This document shows, one piece after another, positions 6,902 through 15,084 of a stretch of DNA of 25,748 bases. The position numbers were made by a program, and so were the translations under genes. Below the pieces are notes generated by a model. It saw nothing but the letters and a program-made list of their open reading frames with translations, was not told where the DNA came from and ran no database searches. Each line of letters opens with the position of its first letter. Position 1 is the stretch's first letter. The stretch is from JAWXBR01 sp034440235 (lineage in GTDB: Bacteria; Bacteroidota; Ignavibacteria; Kapaibacteriales; Kapaibacteriaceae). Where the stretch lies: NCBI GenBank assembly GCA_034440235.1, contig JAWXBR010000001.1, forward strand, positions 1 to 25,748. Reading direction: 5' to 3'.

Positions 6902-9198
6902 ATGCATCACAGTTGACGGTGTTTGATAATCCTGGTAAGGGGCTTTGGCCGCAGATCTGTAAACGTCCGACGGCAGACTTTACAACAATCGAACCTGCCG
7001 TTCGCGCTATACTCCGGTCTGTACTTGACGGTGGAGATAAGGCAGTACTCGATGCAACAGAGCGCTATGATGGTGTCCGAATGTCATCTAGCAGAGTACC
7101 CAATGACATGCTTACAAATGCAGCACAGCAGCTTACTCCGTTGGTTGCGGACGCAATCGCAGCAGCGATGGAGAATATTCGACAGTTTCATGATGCGCAA
7201 AGGCGGCGAGTCTTGTCGATGCAGACATCCCCGGGCGTCACGTGTTCGCTTGTAAGTCGGCCACTCGAGCGTGTTGGCATCTACATTCCTGGAGGAACAG
7301 CGCCACTGTTCAGCAGCGTTCTCATGCTTGCTGTACCAGCGATAACTGCAGGAGTGAAGTCTATTGCCTTAGCCACACCTCCTGATCGACAAACAGGACT
7401 CCCTCATACAACGATCCTTGCCGTGGCAGCACTTTGTGGAATAACAGAAGTGTATTGCATGGGCGGTGCTCAAGCTATTGCAGCGTTGGCATATGGGACG
7501 GAAACCATTGCGCCTGTTCGAAAAATTGTTGGACCTGGTAACGCATGGGTGACGGCTGCCAAGCAACTAGTCTCTCTTGATGCCTGTGCGATCGATTTAC
7601 CAGCTGGTCCGTCGGAAGTGCTCGTGTTCTGCGATGAAAACGCAGATGCGTACAACGTCGCACTCGACTTGCTTGCACAAGCAGAGCATGGAGTTGACAG
7701 TCAGGTTATGGTGGTCACGACTTCACGGAATGTAGCCAGCAATGTGCAGAACGAAATTATAGGACTGCTTCCTACGATGACGAGAAGAGAAACAGTGACG
7801 CAGGCAATGGTGCACGCCCGGTGTGTGGTGTTCGATGACCTCGATACCGCAATAGACTTCGTAAACGTTTACGCACCCGAGCATCTCATCATCCAAACGA
7901 TCGACGATGATGCGGTATGCGAGCGTATAAACCATGCGGGCTCGATTTTTCTTGGCAGTCATACACCAGAGAGTTTGGGAGACTATGCAAGTGGAACCAA
8001 TCACACGCTGCCGACTGGTGGGTGGGCGAGCAGCGTTAGTGGTGTTACACTCGATACGTTTCAGCGTACGATGACGGTACAACGCGCCTCGCTTGATGGG
8101 CTGAGACAGATTGCTCCAATCGTGGAGGCACTGGCATTGGCGGAAGGACTAGACGGACACGCTGCTGCGGTTACGCGACGTCGTGCGCAAGCGGTAGGGC
8201 TGCGAAAGATTCCCAACCAGTTGATAAACCTTGATATGAACGAGAATGAATGGGGCTCACCATTCGGTGATGAATTACATCGCTACCCAGATTCTAAACA
8301 GCAGCACCTTCGTTCTGCGATAGCAGATCTCCTGTCTGTACCCACAGAGTGTATTGTCTGCGGCAACGGTAGCGACGAACTGATTGATTTACTCATTCAA
8401 GATTCAAGCGGCCCCGTGGTTGTTCCTTCACCAACCTTCGGTATGTATGCACGTTGCGCTTTTGCTAGAGGAAGAGAAGTACTGCAGGTATCGCGCAATT
8501 ACGACGGTTCTGTCTCGCTCGCATCGTTGAGTGTAATTCCAGATGGCGCAATTGTATTCCTATGTAATCCAAATAACCCTACTGGTACGAGCATGGTTCC
8601 AGAGGTGATAGTGCAATACGCAACATCAAGACCCCACGTGACAGTGGTTGTTGATGAGGCGTACATTGACTTTTCTGAGGATGGTTCTTGCGTCTCCTTC
8701 GTACAGAGTACGCCCAATGTCGTCGTACTGCGAACATTTTCGAAGGCATGGGGACTGGCAGCATTTCGATGCGGTGTTGCTATTGCGGCACATGATGTCG
8801 TTCATCGTCTTGACCAATTGCGAGCCCCTTACAATGTTTCCGGACCGGCCCAACAGATGGTTGCACAAGCCATCGGCAGCAATCGAGACTGGGTGAAGCA
8901 ATGCGTAGTGCTTATCAAGCAGGAGCGAGAGCGATTGAGTCGATGCCTATCCGACTCGTTGTTTGTTAGGAGGGTGTATCCATCGCAGGCGAACTTTCTT
9001 TTCATTGAAGGCTTGCCGTCGCAGCCCATCGAAGAGATGCTCTCAAACGCTGGCATACGCGTACGGACATTTCATGGAGACACCAACCTAGTCAATCACG
9101 TTCGCATCACCGTTGGTACGCCGCAACAGAACGACCGCGTTATCGCAGCACTCTGCGATGCCACGGCTGATTTACCGCTTGAGAGGGACTTGTCATGA
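6898..9198 (+). CDS. hisDC: Fused histidinol dehydrogenase / histidinol-phosphate aminotransferase
   Basis: One uninterrupted 766-codon frame holds two enzymes. Residues 1 to about 430 are HisD, the NAD-dependent oxidation of histidinol to histidine. It has Q261 and H264 in A-Q-A-E-H-G, the catalytic E328-H329 in A-P-E-H-L, D362 in L-G-D-Y-A-S-G and H421 in G-L-D-G-H. All zinc and catalytic positions known from the E. coli enzyme are therefore present. Residues from about 442 are HisC, the PLP aminotransferase, starting at I-N-L-D-M-N-E-N. It has C-N-P-N-N-P-T-G at 556-563, D-E-A-Y at 586-589 and the PLP lysine K616 in T-F-S-K-A-W-G. The linker is only 10-15 residues and the usual short HisC N-terminal arm is missing. 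HisD catalyses the last two steps and HisC an earlier one, so they are not consecutive. ATGA overlaps join it to hisG and hisB. Confidence 0.95.
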   Translation: MNASQLTVFDNPGKGLWPQICKRPTADFTTIEPAVRAILRSVLDGGDKAVLDATERYDGVRMSSSRVPNDMLTNAAQQLTPLVADAIAAAMENIRQFHDAQRRRVLSMQTSPGVTCSLVSRPLERVGIYIPGGTAPLFSSVLMLAVPAITAGVKSIALATPPDRQTGLPHTTILAVAALCGITEVYCMGGAQAIAALAYGTETIAPVRKIVGPGNAWVTAAKQLVSLDACAIDLPAGPSEVLVFCDENADAYNVALDLLAQAEHGVDSQVMVVTTSRNVASNVQNEIIGLLPTMTRRETVTQAMVHARCVVFDDLDTAIDFVNVYAPEHLIIQTIDDDAVCERINHAGSIFLGSHTPESLGDYASGTNHTLPTGGWASSVSGVTLDTFQRTMTVQRASLDGLRQIAPIVEALALAEGLDGHAAAVTRRRAQAVGLRKIPNQLINLDMNENEWGSPFGDELHRYPDSKQQHLRSAIADLLSVPTECIVCGNGSDELIDLLIQDSSGPVVVPSPTFGMYARCAFARGREVLQVSRNYDGSVSLASLSVIPDGAIVFLCNPNNPTGTSMVPEVIVQYATSRPHVTVVVDEAYIDFSEDGSCVSFVQSTPNVVVLRTFSKAWGLAAFRCGVAIAAHDVVHRLDQLRAPYNVSGPAQQMVAQAIGSNRDWVKQCVVLIKQERERLSRCLSDSLFVRRVYPSQANFLFIEGLPSQPIEEMLSNAGIRVRTFHGDTNLVNHVRITVGTPQQNDRVIAALCDATADLPLERDLS

Positions 9199-10307
9199 AA
9201 CGCCGAATTCTATTTGTAGATCGCGACGGAACCATTATTGCCGAACCTAGCGATGAGCGGATTGACGACCTATCAAAGTTTCGGATGATGTCGGGAGCTT
9301 TAACAGCTCTTCGTTCGCTACAGCAGCGCTATGGATATGAGTTGGTCATGGTAACCAATCAGGACGGTCTAAATACTCCTGAATATCCGCTCGATTCGTT
9401 TCTTAGAGTGCAGAACTTCTTGATGGATCTCTTGAAAGCCGAAGGGATAGTGTTCACCGAAGTCTGCATAGATGCATCAACGGAAGTGCAGCCTTCATCG
9501 CGCAGAAAGCCTTCGACCGAAATGTTGCGACACTACTGTACCGACGACTTAGACATGCAACGCTCGGCGGTGATTGGAGATCGTCTGACGGACATCCAGC
9601 TTGCCGACGCATTGGGAGTCCCGTCGATTCTTCTGCAGTCAGCCGAGAGCAAAGCCATGAATGCCGATCCGGCACATGCATACTGCACTGCATCATCGTG
9701 GGCACAAGTCGAACAGTGTGTGCGGCGACTGGCTCGCTCAGCAACCATAAAAAGAGTTACCAACGAATCGACAGTTGAGGTTAGTATTGCGCTCGACGGA
9801 GACGGACGTGCTGCCATCGACACAGGTATTGGATTTTTTGATCATATGCTCGAACAACTGGTCGTTCATAGCGGGATTGATGCGACAATCCGAACGAATG
9901 GCGACCTGCATGTAGACGAACATCATAGCGTCGAGGACACTGCTCTAGCATTCGGGGAAGCATTGCGAAATGCGATCGGGGGCAAATACGGAATAGCCCG
10001 CTACGGCTTCGTGCTACCAATGGATGAGGCACAGGCTCGTATTGCCCTCGACCTGTCTGGTCGACCTTTCCTTCGCTGGGATGTACCATTGCGCCTTGAC
10101 TACCTTGGTGGTATGCCTCTTGATCTTATTGAACATTTCTTTCGAAGTCTGAGCACAACAGCAATGATTACTCTACATGTCGAAGCGGACGGTAAGAATG
10201 ATCATCACATTGTTGAATCTGTTTTTAAAGGCGTTGGTCGAGCACTGGGTCTGGCACTTGCAGAAACTGGCACGAACAGATTGCCGACTTCGAAGGGCAC
10301 GTTATGA
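9195..10307 (+). CDS. hisB: Bifunctional histidinol-phosphatase / imidazoleglycerol-phosphate dehydratase
   Basis: A 370-residue two-domain enzyme. Residues 1 to about 165 are a HAD phosphatase removing phosphate from histidinol phosphate: nucleophile D9 and acid D11 in F-V-D-R-D-G-T, T54-N55 in V-T-N-Q-D-G-L, K105 in R-R-K-P and G-D-R-x-T-D at 128-133. Residues from about 185 are the Mn-dependent dehydratase, with F-F-D-H-M-L-E, D-E-H-H-S-V-E-D and the closing N-D-H-H (positions 9198 onward in frame). All four zinc ligands of the E. coli phosphatase loop (two Cys, one His, one Cys upstream of R-K-P) are replaced. I remember the same in Bacteroidota HisB, so the loss is probably lineage-typical rather than inactivating. 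The gene overlaps hisDC and hisH by 4 nt each. Confidence 0.96.
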   Translation: MKRRILFVDRDGTIIAEPSDERIDDLSKFRMMSGALTALRSLQQRYGYELVMVTNQDGLNTPEYPLDSFLRVQNFLMDLLKAEGIVFTEVCIDASTEVQPSSRRKPSTEMLRHYCTDDLDMQRSAVIGDRLTDIQLADALGVPSILLQSAESKAMNADPAHAYCTASSWAQVEQCVRRLARSATIKRVTNESTVEVSIALDGDGRAAIDTGIGFFDHMLEQLVVHSGIDATIRTNGDLHVDEHHSVEDTALAFGEALRNAIGGKYGIARYGFVLPMDEAQARIALDLSGRPFLRWDVPLRLDYLGGMPLDLIEHFFRSLSTTAMITLHVEADGKNDHHIVESVFKGVGRALGLALAETGTNRLPTSKGTL

Positions 10308-10888
10308 AGGTAGCCATACTGGACACAGGCACGGCGAACATTAGGTCAATTCATTCAGCGATCCAGCGACTTGGTGTATCAGCTACAATTACAAGTGATG
10401 CACTTGTAATTGCCATGGCCGACCGTGTGATTCTTCCAGGTGTAGGTCATGCAGGCCACGTCATGGCACAATTGCGAGAACGTGGCCTCGACGCTGTGAT
10501 CAGTGCACTCGAACAGCCCATACTCGGAATCTGCCTCGGAATGCAGTTGCTAGCCAGCAGTACTGAGGAGGGACCGACAACGTGCATCGGCAGAATCCCT
10601 GGGTTCGTACAAAGACTTGATAGCCGTTTGGCTACAGTACCACACACGGGGTGGAATCAGATCAACGGGTGTGCTGGACCATTGTTCGTCGGTATTCCCG
10701 AAGGTGCTTGGATGTACTTCGTGCATTCCTATGCGACACCTGTGGATGCAAGCACAACGGCAGTATGTACGCATGGTTTACAATTTTCGGCCGCGCGTAG
10801 TTTGGGGAACGTACATGGCGTACAGTTTCACCCTGAGCGCAGCGGTGATGGAGGCTTTCAGCTTCTAAGCAATTTTCTACAGCTTTAA
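10304..10888 (+). CDS. hisH: Imidazole glycerol phosphate synthase, glutaminase subunit
   Basis: Releases ammonia from glutamine and passes it to HisF. The 194-residue class I amidotransferase has nucleophile C77 in G-I-C-L-G-M-Q-L-L and partners H176 and E178 in F-H-P-E-R. The glycine-rich oxyanion loop is P-G-V-G at 45-48, and W-M-Y-F-V-H-S-Y-A at 136-144 is family-typical. Length is normal and ATG 10304 sits in the ATGA overlap with hisB. The next gene, hisA, starts 12 nt after its stop, the only real gap in the structural operon. Confidence 0.96.
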   Translation: MKVAILDTGTANIRSIHSAIQRLGVSATITSDALVIAMADRVILPGVGHAGHVMAQLRERGLDAVISALEQPILGICLGMQLLASSTEEGPTTCIGRIPGFVQRLDSRLATVPHTGWNQINGCAGPLFVGIPEGAWMYFVHSYATPVDASTTAVCTHGLQFSAARSLGNVHGVQFHPERSGDGGFQLLSNFLQL

Positions 10889-10900
10889 AGAAATACTTCA

Positions 10901-11611
10901 ATGACCATTATACCTGCCATAGACATTCTAGAAGGAAAGGTGGCGCGCCTTCGATCGGGTGTCTTCGAAGACGCTACATTTTTCGAGCAGAGTCCATTGG
11001 ATCTTGCACGCCGTCTCGCCGACGCCGGCATTCAACGGCTTCACCTCGTTGATCTCAGCGGTGCACGACAAGGCTTTTTTTGCATTCCGAATATCGTTGC
11101 TGACATCAAACAGCACACGTCGCTGGTCATCGATGTTGGTGGAGGTATTCGAACCGATGCTCATATCGACGCCTTGGTTGCGACCGGTGCTGACATCATC
11201 AATGTAGGATCGGTTGCCATCGAGTCTCCTAAACTTCTTGACAGTTGGTTCGACCGCTACGGTGCAGACAAGTTCATCGTCGCTCTTGACGTGCGTGATG
11301 GTGTCGTGCAAACGAGAGGATGGACACATAATAGTGGCGTGAATGTTCACGAGGCAATGTCAGCACTCAACCTTGCAGGTGCCGGCTCTTTTATGGTTAC
11401 AGACATTAGTCGCGATGGTAACTCCACCGGAATCAGCAGGGAACTGTACCACTCTATCCGTGAACGTCAACCACATGTATACCTGATCGCCAGTGGTGGA
11501 GTAAGTGGCACTACGGATTTTGTTTGCGAAGACGTAGATGCAATCGTTGTCGGCATAGCCTGGTTGTCAGGCGAGGTCACCATCGGCGAAATGGTAGATG
11601 CCTCATGGTAG
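10901..11611 (+). CDS. hisA: ProFAR isomerase
   Basis: Isomerises ProFAR to PRFAR by an Amadori rearrangement. The 236-residue TIM barrel has catalytic D8 (I-P-A-I-D-I-L) and D130 (V-A-L-D-V-R-D-G). Phosphate-binding glycines lie in D-V-G-G-G-I-R (78-84), V-G-S-V-A (102-106) and A-S-G-G-V near the end. Length and both acids fit HisA rather than TrpF. Its last codons overlap the start of hisF by 7 nt. Confidence 0.96.
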   Translation: MTIIPAIDILEGKVARLRSGVFEDATFFEQSPLDLARRLADAGIQRLHLVDLSGARQGFFCIPNIVADIKQHTSLVIDVGGGIRTDAHIDALVATGADIINVGSVAIESPKLLDSWFDRYGADKFIVALDVRDGVVQTRGWTHNSGVNVHEAMSALNLAGAGSFMVTDISRDGNSTGISRELYHSIRERQPHVYLIASGGVSGTTDFVCEDVDAIVVGIAWLSGEVTIGEMVDASW

Positions 11612-12363
11612 CCAAACGCATCATTGCATGCCTAGATGTCGATTGCGGCCGCACCATGAAGGGCGTGAAGTTCCAAAATCTCGTTGACGTTGGAGATCCA
11701 GTAGAGCTGGCAATGCAATACCAAGAGGATGGAGCAGATGAATTGGTTCTACTCGACATTACAGCCACGATAGCTGGTCGTGCGTTCTTCACCGATGTTG
11801 TTGCAGAGGTATCGGATGCTCTGAGCATTCCGTTCACGGTGGGTGGTGGAGTTCGCACGATTGCTGATGCCGAGCGTCTCTTGAACGCTGGTGCAGACAG
11901 GGTTAGCATAAACACTGCCGCCGTCCTCAATCCGCAAATCATCAGCGAAGCAGCGTTCCAATTCGGCTCACAATGTATTGTGGTGGCAGTCGACACACAC
12001 TGCATAAGACCTGGGGAACTACGGGTCGTCATCAATGCAGGCAATACAGTAACAGAATGGTCGCCCGAGCAATGGTGTCAGCAGGTTGCCGACCTTGGTA
12101 CGGGTGAAATCCTGCTCACTTCGATGGACCATGACGGGCTCGGAGTAGGGTATGATATTGCCACGATAGCAAGAATCAAAGAATTGATAACTATTCCAAT
12201 AATAGCAAGCGGTGGAGCTGGTGATACTGCGCATATTGTCGCGGCGTTCGAGTGCGGGGCAGATGCCGCCCTTGTTGCTGGCATTCTGCATCGTGGCGAC
12301 ACCACCATTGCACACATCAAAGCAGATTGTATGAAGAGAGGAGTGGTGATTCGCAGTGTCTAA
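11605..12363 (+). CDS. hisF: Imidazole glycerol phosphate synthase, cyclase subunit
   Basis: Uses HisH-derived ammonia to convert PRFAR into imidazole glycerol phosphate and AICAR. Starting at ATG 11605 the protein has 252 residues and begins M-V-A-K-R-I-I-A-C-L-D-V-D, the family standard. A longer frame from 11524 would add 27 Arg-rich residues lying inside hisA and is rejected. Catalytic D11 and D130 (V-A-V-D-T-H) are present, with the phosphate loops V-G-G-G-V-R near 79-84 and A-S-G-G-A later. Most homologues read L-D-V-x-x-G-R-V-V-K-G; here the stretch is D-C-G-R-T-M-K-G, a mild variation. It overlaps hisA by 7 nt and hisIE by 8 nt. Confidence 0.96.
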   Translation: MVAKRIIACLDVDCGRTMKGVKFQNLVDVGDPVELAMQYQEDGADELVLLDITATIAGRAFFTDVVAEVSDALSIPFTVGGGVRTIADAERLLNAGADRVSINTAAVLNPQIISEAAFQFGSQCIVVAVDTHCIRPGELRVVINAGNTVTEWSPEQWCQQVADLGTGEILLTSMDHDGLGVGYDIATIARIKELITIPIIASGGAGDTAHIVAAFECGADAALVAGILHRGDTTIAHIKADCMKRGVVIRSV

Positions 12364-13012
12364 AGAAAACAAACAAATCCTTATACCAGCCATTGTTCAA
12401 GACAGCACGACGCAGCGCGTACTCATGCTTGGGTACATGAATCAGGACGCTCTCGAAATGACGCAGAAGACGGGATACGTCACATTCTGGTCGCGGTCTA
12501 GAAATGAGTTATGGACGAAGGGGGCTACGTCCGGCAACGTACTACGTCTTGTTTCCCTGAGTGCTGACTGCGACGGTGATGCCATCCTCGTAACAGCAGA
12601 GCCTTCTGGACCGACTTGTCACCTTGGAACGAATTCGTGCTTCGAGCATGACGTAAGCACAATCTCGTTTGTAGGGAATTCTTCGGCCGACGTTGTTGGT
12701 AGCGATCGAGGTGTACTCGCAACGTTGGAGAGCATTGTAGCTCAGAGGCGAAGTGAGCTGGCCTCGAATCCAGATCCTAAGTCCTATACCCAACAACTCC
12801 TAAGTGGCGACATCGCACGGCTTGCTCAAAAAGTTGGAGAAGAAGGCGTCGAAGTTGCTTTGGCAACAGTTGCACGGCCCGAGCAAATACCTGAAGAAGT
12901 AGCAGATCTTCTATACCACCTCATCGTCCTGCTAGTGCGAACGGGGTATTCATTTGCAGAAGTCGAAAAGATTCTTGTATCTCGAATGCTTACCAAGTCA
13001 ACACTTGGCTGA
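12356..13012 (+). CDS. hisI: Fused phosphoribosyl-AMP cyclohydrolase / phosphoribosyl-ATP pyrophosphatase
   Basis: Carries out steps two and three of the pathway (HisIE). The 218-residue protein starts at GTG 12356 inside the hisF end. The N-terminal cyclohydrolase part (about 1-105) has the zinc cysteines C72 in D-C-D-G-D and C88/C95 in G-P-T-C-H-L-G-T-N-S-C-F. The C-terminal MazG-like pyrophosphatase (about 118-218) has G-E-E-G-V-E-V (161-167) and E-V-A-D-L-L-Y-H (181-188), supplying the acidic metal ligands. It closes the operon, and no clear terminator follows. Confidence 0.96.
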   Translation: MSKENKQILIPAIVQDSTTQRVLMLGYMNQDALEMTQKTGYVTFWSRSRNELWTKGATSGNVLRLVSLSADCDGDAILVTAEPSGPTCHLGTNSCFEHDVSTISFVGNSSADVVGSDRGVLATLESIVAQRRSELASNPDPKSYTQQLLSGDIARLAQKVGEEGVEVALATVARPEQIPEEVADLLYHLIVLLVRTGYSFAEVEKILVSRMLTKSTLG

Positions 13013-13015
13013 CTT

Positions 13016-13054
13016 CTACGTGAGAGCCAGAGTATCATCAAGCGCTTCACGTAG
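13016..13054. repeat. Inverted repeat after hisIE
   Basis: CTACGTGA (13016-13023) and TCACGTAG (13047-13054) are perfect complements around a 23-nt loop, beginning 3 nt after the hisIE stop. No T-run follows, so a simple rho-independent terminator is unlikely. It could be an operator or an RNA stem. Confidence 0.4.
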
Positions 13055-13078
13055 CAGTAGAGTGCACGTTCGTCTGTG

Positions 13079-13136
13079 TATAGCGAACGTAGTGTGATGC
13101 CGCCGAGAACCGACGGTAACTACTGCAAAATACGAC
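13079..13136 (+). repeat. 58-bp direct repeat, copy 2 (downstream of his operon)
   Basis: Second copy of the 5675-5732 element in the same orientation, differing at two positions. It lies between the hisIE end and the sigma factor start, 59 bp before that ATG. As with copy 1, the next plus-strand coding start follows within 100 bp, so a regulatory role is possible. Confidence 0.9.
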
Positions 13137-13195
13137 CCAGCACATAGATCACATGCTGGTGTTACTTTATAGCGAGCTCGTACACCTACCCATAT

Positions 13196-13711
13196 ATGAC
13201 TGATAAACGCCCGACGTACGACGAATTTTTTAAGGCCTATGCTGAGATTCAGGAGCGTGTAGAACGATTCGCCTTGTATCTCACACATCGTCGAGATTCT
13301 GCGGCTGAGCTGGTAAGTGAAAGTGTGCTCGCATGCGCGTTGCGCTTCCATGATGTTCGTGACTCTAAAGCGCTGCTGAGTTTCATATTCACAATGATGT
13401 TGCGTTTACATCATGCCAGCCGTCGTCGCTCACAACGACAGGTGCCCCACGAGCCCGAGGCATTCGATATGATGATTGGTGAGCAAATGAGTCCCGACAC
13501 CCAGGCTGACATCCGAATTCTGAACGATGCAATGAATCTCCTGCCTGATGCATGGAGAGAGACACTTATACTGGCCTACATTTTCGACTTGCCTTTGAGC
13601 GACGTAGCACGTATTAGAAAGACGTCGGTAGGTGCAGTAAAAATGGTGCTCGCCAGAGCCAAACAACGCCTAAACAAAATGTTAGTTGAGGAGACCGCCA
13701 ATGAACAATGA
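13196..13711 (+). CDS. ECF-like sigma-70 family RNA polymerase sigma factor
   Basis: A 171-residue protein with sigma region 2 in the first ~80 residues (A-A-E-L-V-S-E-S-V, then a basic R-L-H-H-A-S-R-R-R-S) and region 4 at about 113-161. Region 4 reads L-L-P-D-A-W-R-E-T-L-I-L-A-Y, then the helix-turn-helix L-S-D-V-A-R-I-R-K-T-S-V-G-A-V-K-M-V-L-A-R-A. There is no sigma 3 domain, so it is ECF-like and would redirect RNA polymerase to a small regulon. Region 2 is more divergent than region 4. It overlaps the next gene by 11 nt, which fits translational coupling with a membrane-bound regulator. Confidence 0.85.
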   Translation: MTDKRPTYDEFFKAYAEIQERVERFALYLTHRRDSAAELVSESVLACALRFHDVRDSKALLSFIFTMMLRLHHASRRRSQRQVPHEPEAFDMMIGEQMSPDTQADIRILNDAMNLLPDAWRETLILAYIFDLPLSDVARIRKTSVGAVKMVLARAKQRLNKMLVEETANEQ

Positions 13712-15071
13712 ACTAAAGAATCTATTTGATGCGCATAAGGAGCTGCGAGTACAAACACCGCTAGTTCCTCTCGACCATCTGCAACGGAAGATAGTTGAAG
13801 CATCAACACAAACGAATTGGAGACCGATTATGCTCGCGTTTTTAGGAATTATAACAACAGCTGTTGTTGGTATTGTGGGATTATCATTGCTAAGTCACAA
13901 AGATCCTGCCGTGGTTGTAGTACCGCATTCAGTGGGATCGTCAAGTGCTGGTGCACAATCTCTGTCAGCCCCTTCAACAACAATAGAGAGCATACCAGAC
14001 CTACCTGCCACAACAAGCAATAACCGTCGCGGTGATCGCCTCCATGAAACGACGGAACCGAGTAAGACCAAGGAGTTCGACATCCCGTCGAGTATGTCTG
14101 GTCTTGCAACGCTAGAGCTTTCACGCGAGGAGGAAGTGGCCCTTGGTATACAGCGCAGTGCATCAATGTTACGAGTGCCGGTTTCTACCCTAGTGCAAAT
14201 CAATACCCCTGAACGAAAACTCGCTTTGGCATCTATGGGCGTTGACACGACAAGGTCAACGATTACAATGAACGGATTCTCTAACATAGGTCTAGGTAGT
14301 CTCCATACGTTGGATGCAGGAGGGACATTTTCTGAGCGTCCGACCACACCAACCACACTTGTAGTTACGATGTCCTACATGTATACGTTCACCGATACTG
14401 GGTGGGCTCAGCGCGGCACAACGATGGGATGGTATGATGAGCTTACGTCGTTTATTGAGGACTCAGCGCTGCGAAAAGAGTTTTTTGCTAACCTTGATGA
14501 CAATCAAGGAATTCCGCGAGAAGAAATCAGAATCATGGGTGGAGTGCTTGGTTTGCAGGGTGTAATCGTTCCACTACATACAACGATTGGTGACACAACA
14601 GAAGGACTGAACAACTCTTTCACCGACGTGTTTTTATGGTACGTACCGAATACATTTTTAAAAGAACGACTATCGAAATCATCACGCGAACGCATCGATC
14701 ATGAGCAGCGAGTGATATCACAAATACGCAGTTCTTCAGTCTCCCAAGCAAAAGCATGTGAAACGCTTGAGCAGCCTAGTGTGTTGGGCATTTGTGGAAT
14801 AAGTGAGAACTCTTTATCTACATTGGCAATATCACCGCAGCCTGTTAGCGATGAAGCTACTATCCGCTTTGAGTCATCAGTTGATGGCGCAGCTGACATA
14901 GCTCTTTACGATATGAATGGAGTTCTGCAAAACATTCAGATACCACGAGCAACCATAACGCGTGGCATGAATGCAGTGCAAATAAATCTAAGGTCACTCC
15001 CATCGGGCGTCTATGTGATTCGCGTCGAAGGTGCCGCTGGAAGTTTAAGTACACGTCTTCTGAAGCGGTAG
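13701..15071 (+). CDS. Membrane protein with T9SS-type C-terminal domain, possible anti-sigma factor
   Basis: ATG 13701 lies inside the sigma gene end, preceded by GAGGAGA, one of the few good ribosome binding sites here. It gives 456 residues; an upstream TTG at 13686 is less likely. Residues 1-41 are charged and hydrophilic. One hydrophobic segment at about 43-64 (I-M-L-A-F-L-G-I-I-T-T-A-V-V) is followed by a Ser/Thr/Pro-rich linker and an unrecognised middle region of about 230 residues. From about 375 there is a beta-sandwich tail (L-A-I-S-P-Q-P-V-S-D-E-A, D-M-N-G-V-L, L-P-S-G-V-Y-V-I-R-V, ending S-T-R-L-L-K-R), matching Por secretion/sorting domains. Its place after an ECF factor suggests an anti-sigma role, but the cytoplasmic part is short and no zinc anti-sigma motif is visible. 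Confidence 0.75.
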   Translation: MNNELKNLFDAHKELRVQTPLVPLDHLQRKIVEASTQTNWRPIMLAFLGIITTAVVGIVGLSLLSHKDPAVVVVPHSVGSSSAGAQSLSAPSTTIESIPDLPATTSNNRRGDRLHETTEPSKTKEFDIPSSMSGLATLELSREEEVALGIQRSASMLRVPVSTLVQINTPERKLALASMGVDTTRSTITMNGFSNIGLGSLHTLDAGGTFSERPTTPTTLVVTMSYMYTFTDTGWAQRGTTMGWYDELTSFIEDSALRKEFFANLDDNQGIPREEIRIMGGVLGLQGVIVPLHTTIGDTTEGLNNSFTDVFLWYVPNTFLKERLSKSSRERIDHEQRVISQIRSSSVSQAKACETLEQPSVLGICGISENSLSTLAISPQPVSDEATIRFESSVDGAADIALYDMNGVLQNIQIPRATITRGMNAVQINLRSLPSGVYVIRVEGAAGSLSTRLLKR

Positions 15072-15084
15072 CGGAGGCGATGTG

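Noticed and set aside
11524..11604. Extended hisF start adding 27 Arg-rich residues
   Set aside because: The extension lies inside hisA in another frame, and family HisF proteins begin at M-x-x-K-R-I-I-A-C-L-D, i.e. ATG 11605.
13016..13054. Rho-independent terminator of the his operon
   Set aside because: The stem is good but the loop is 23 nt and no T-run follows, so I list it only as an inverted repeat.
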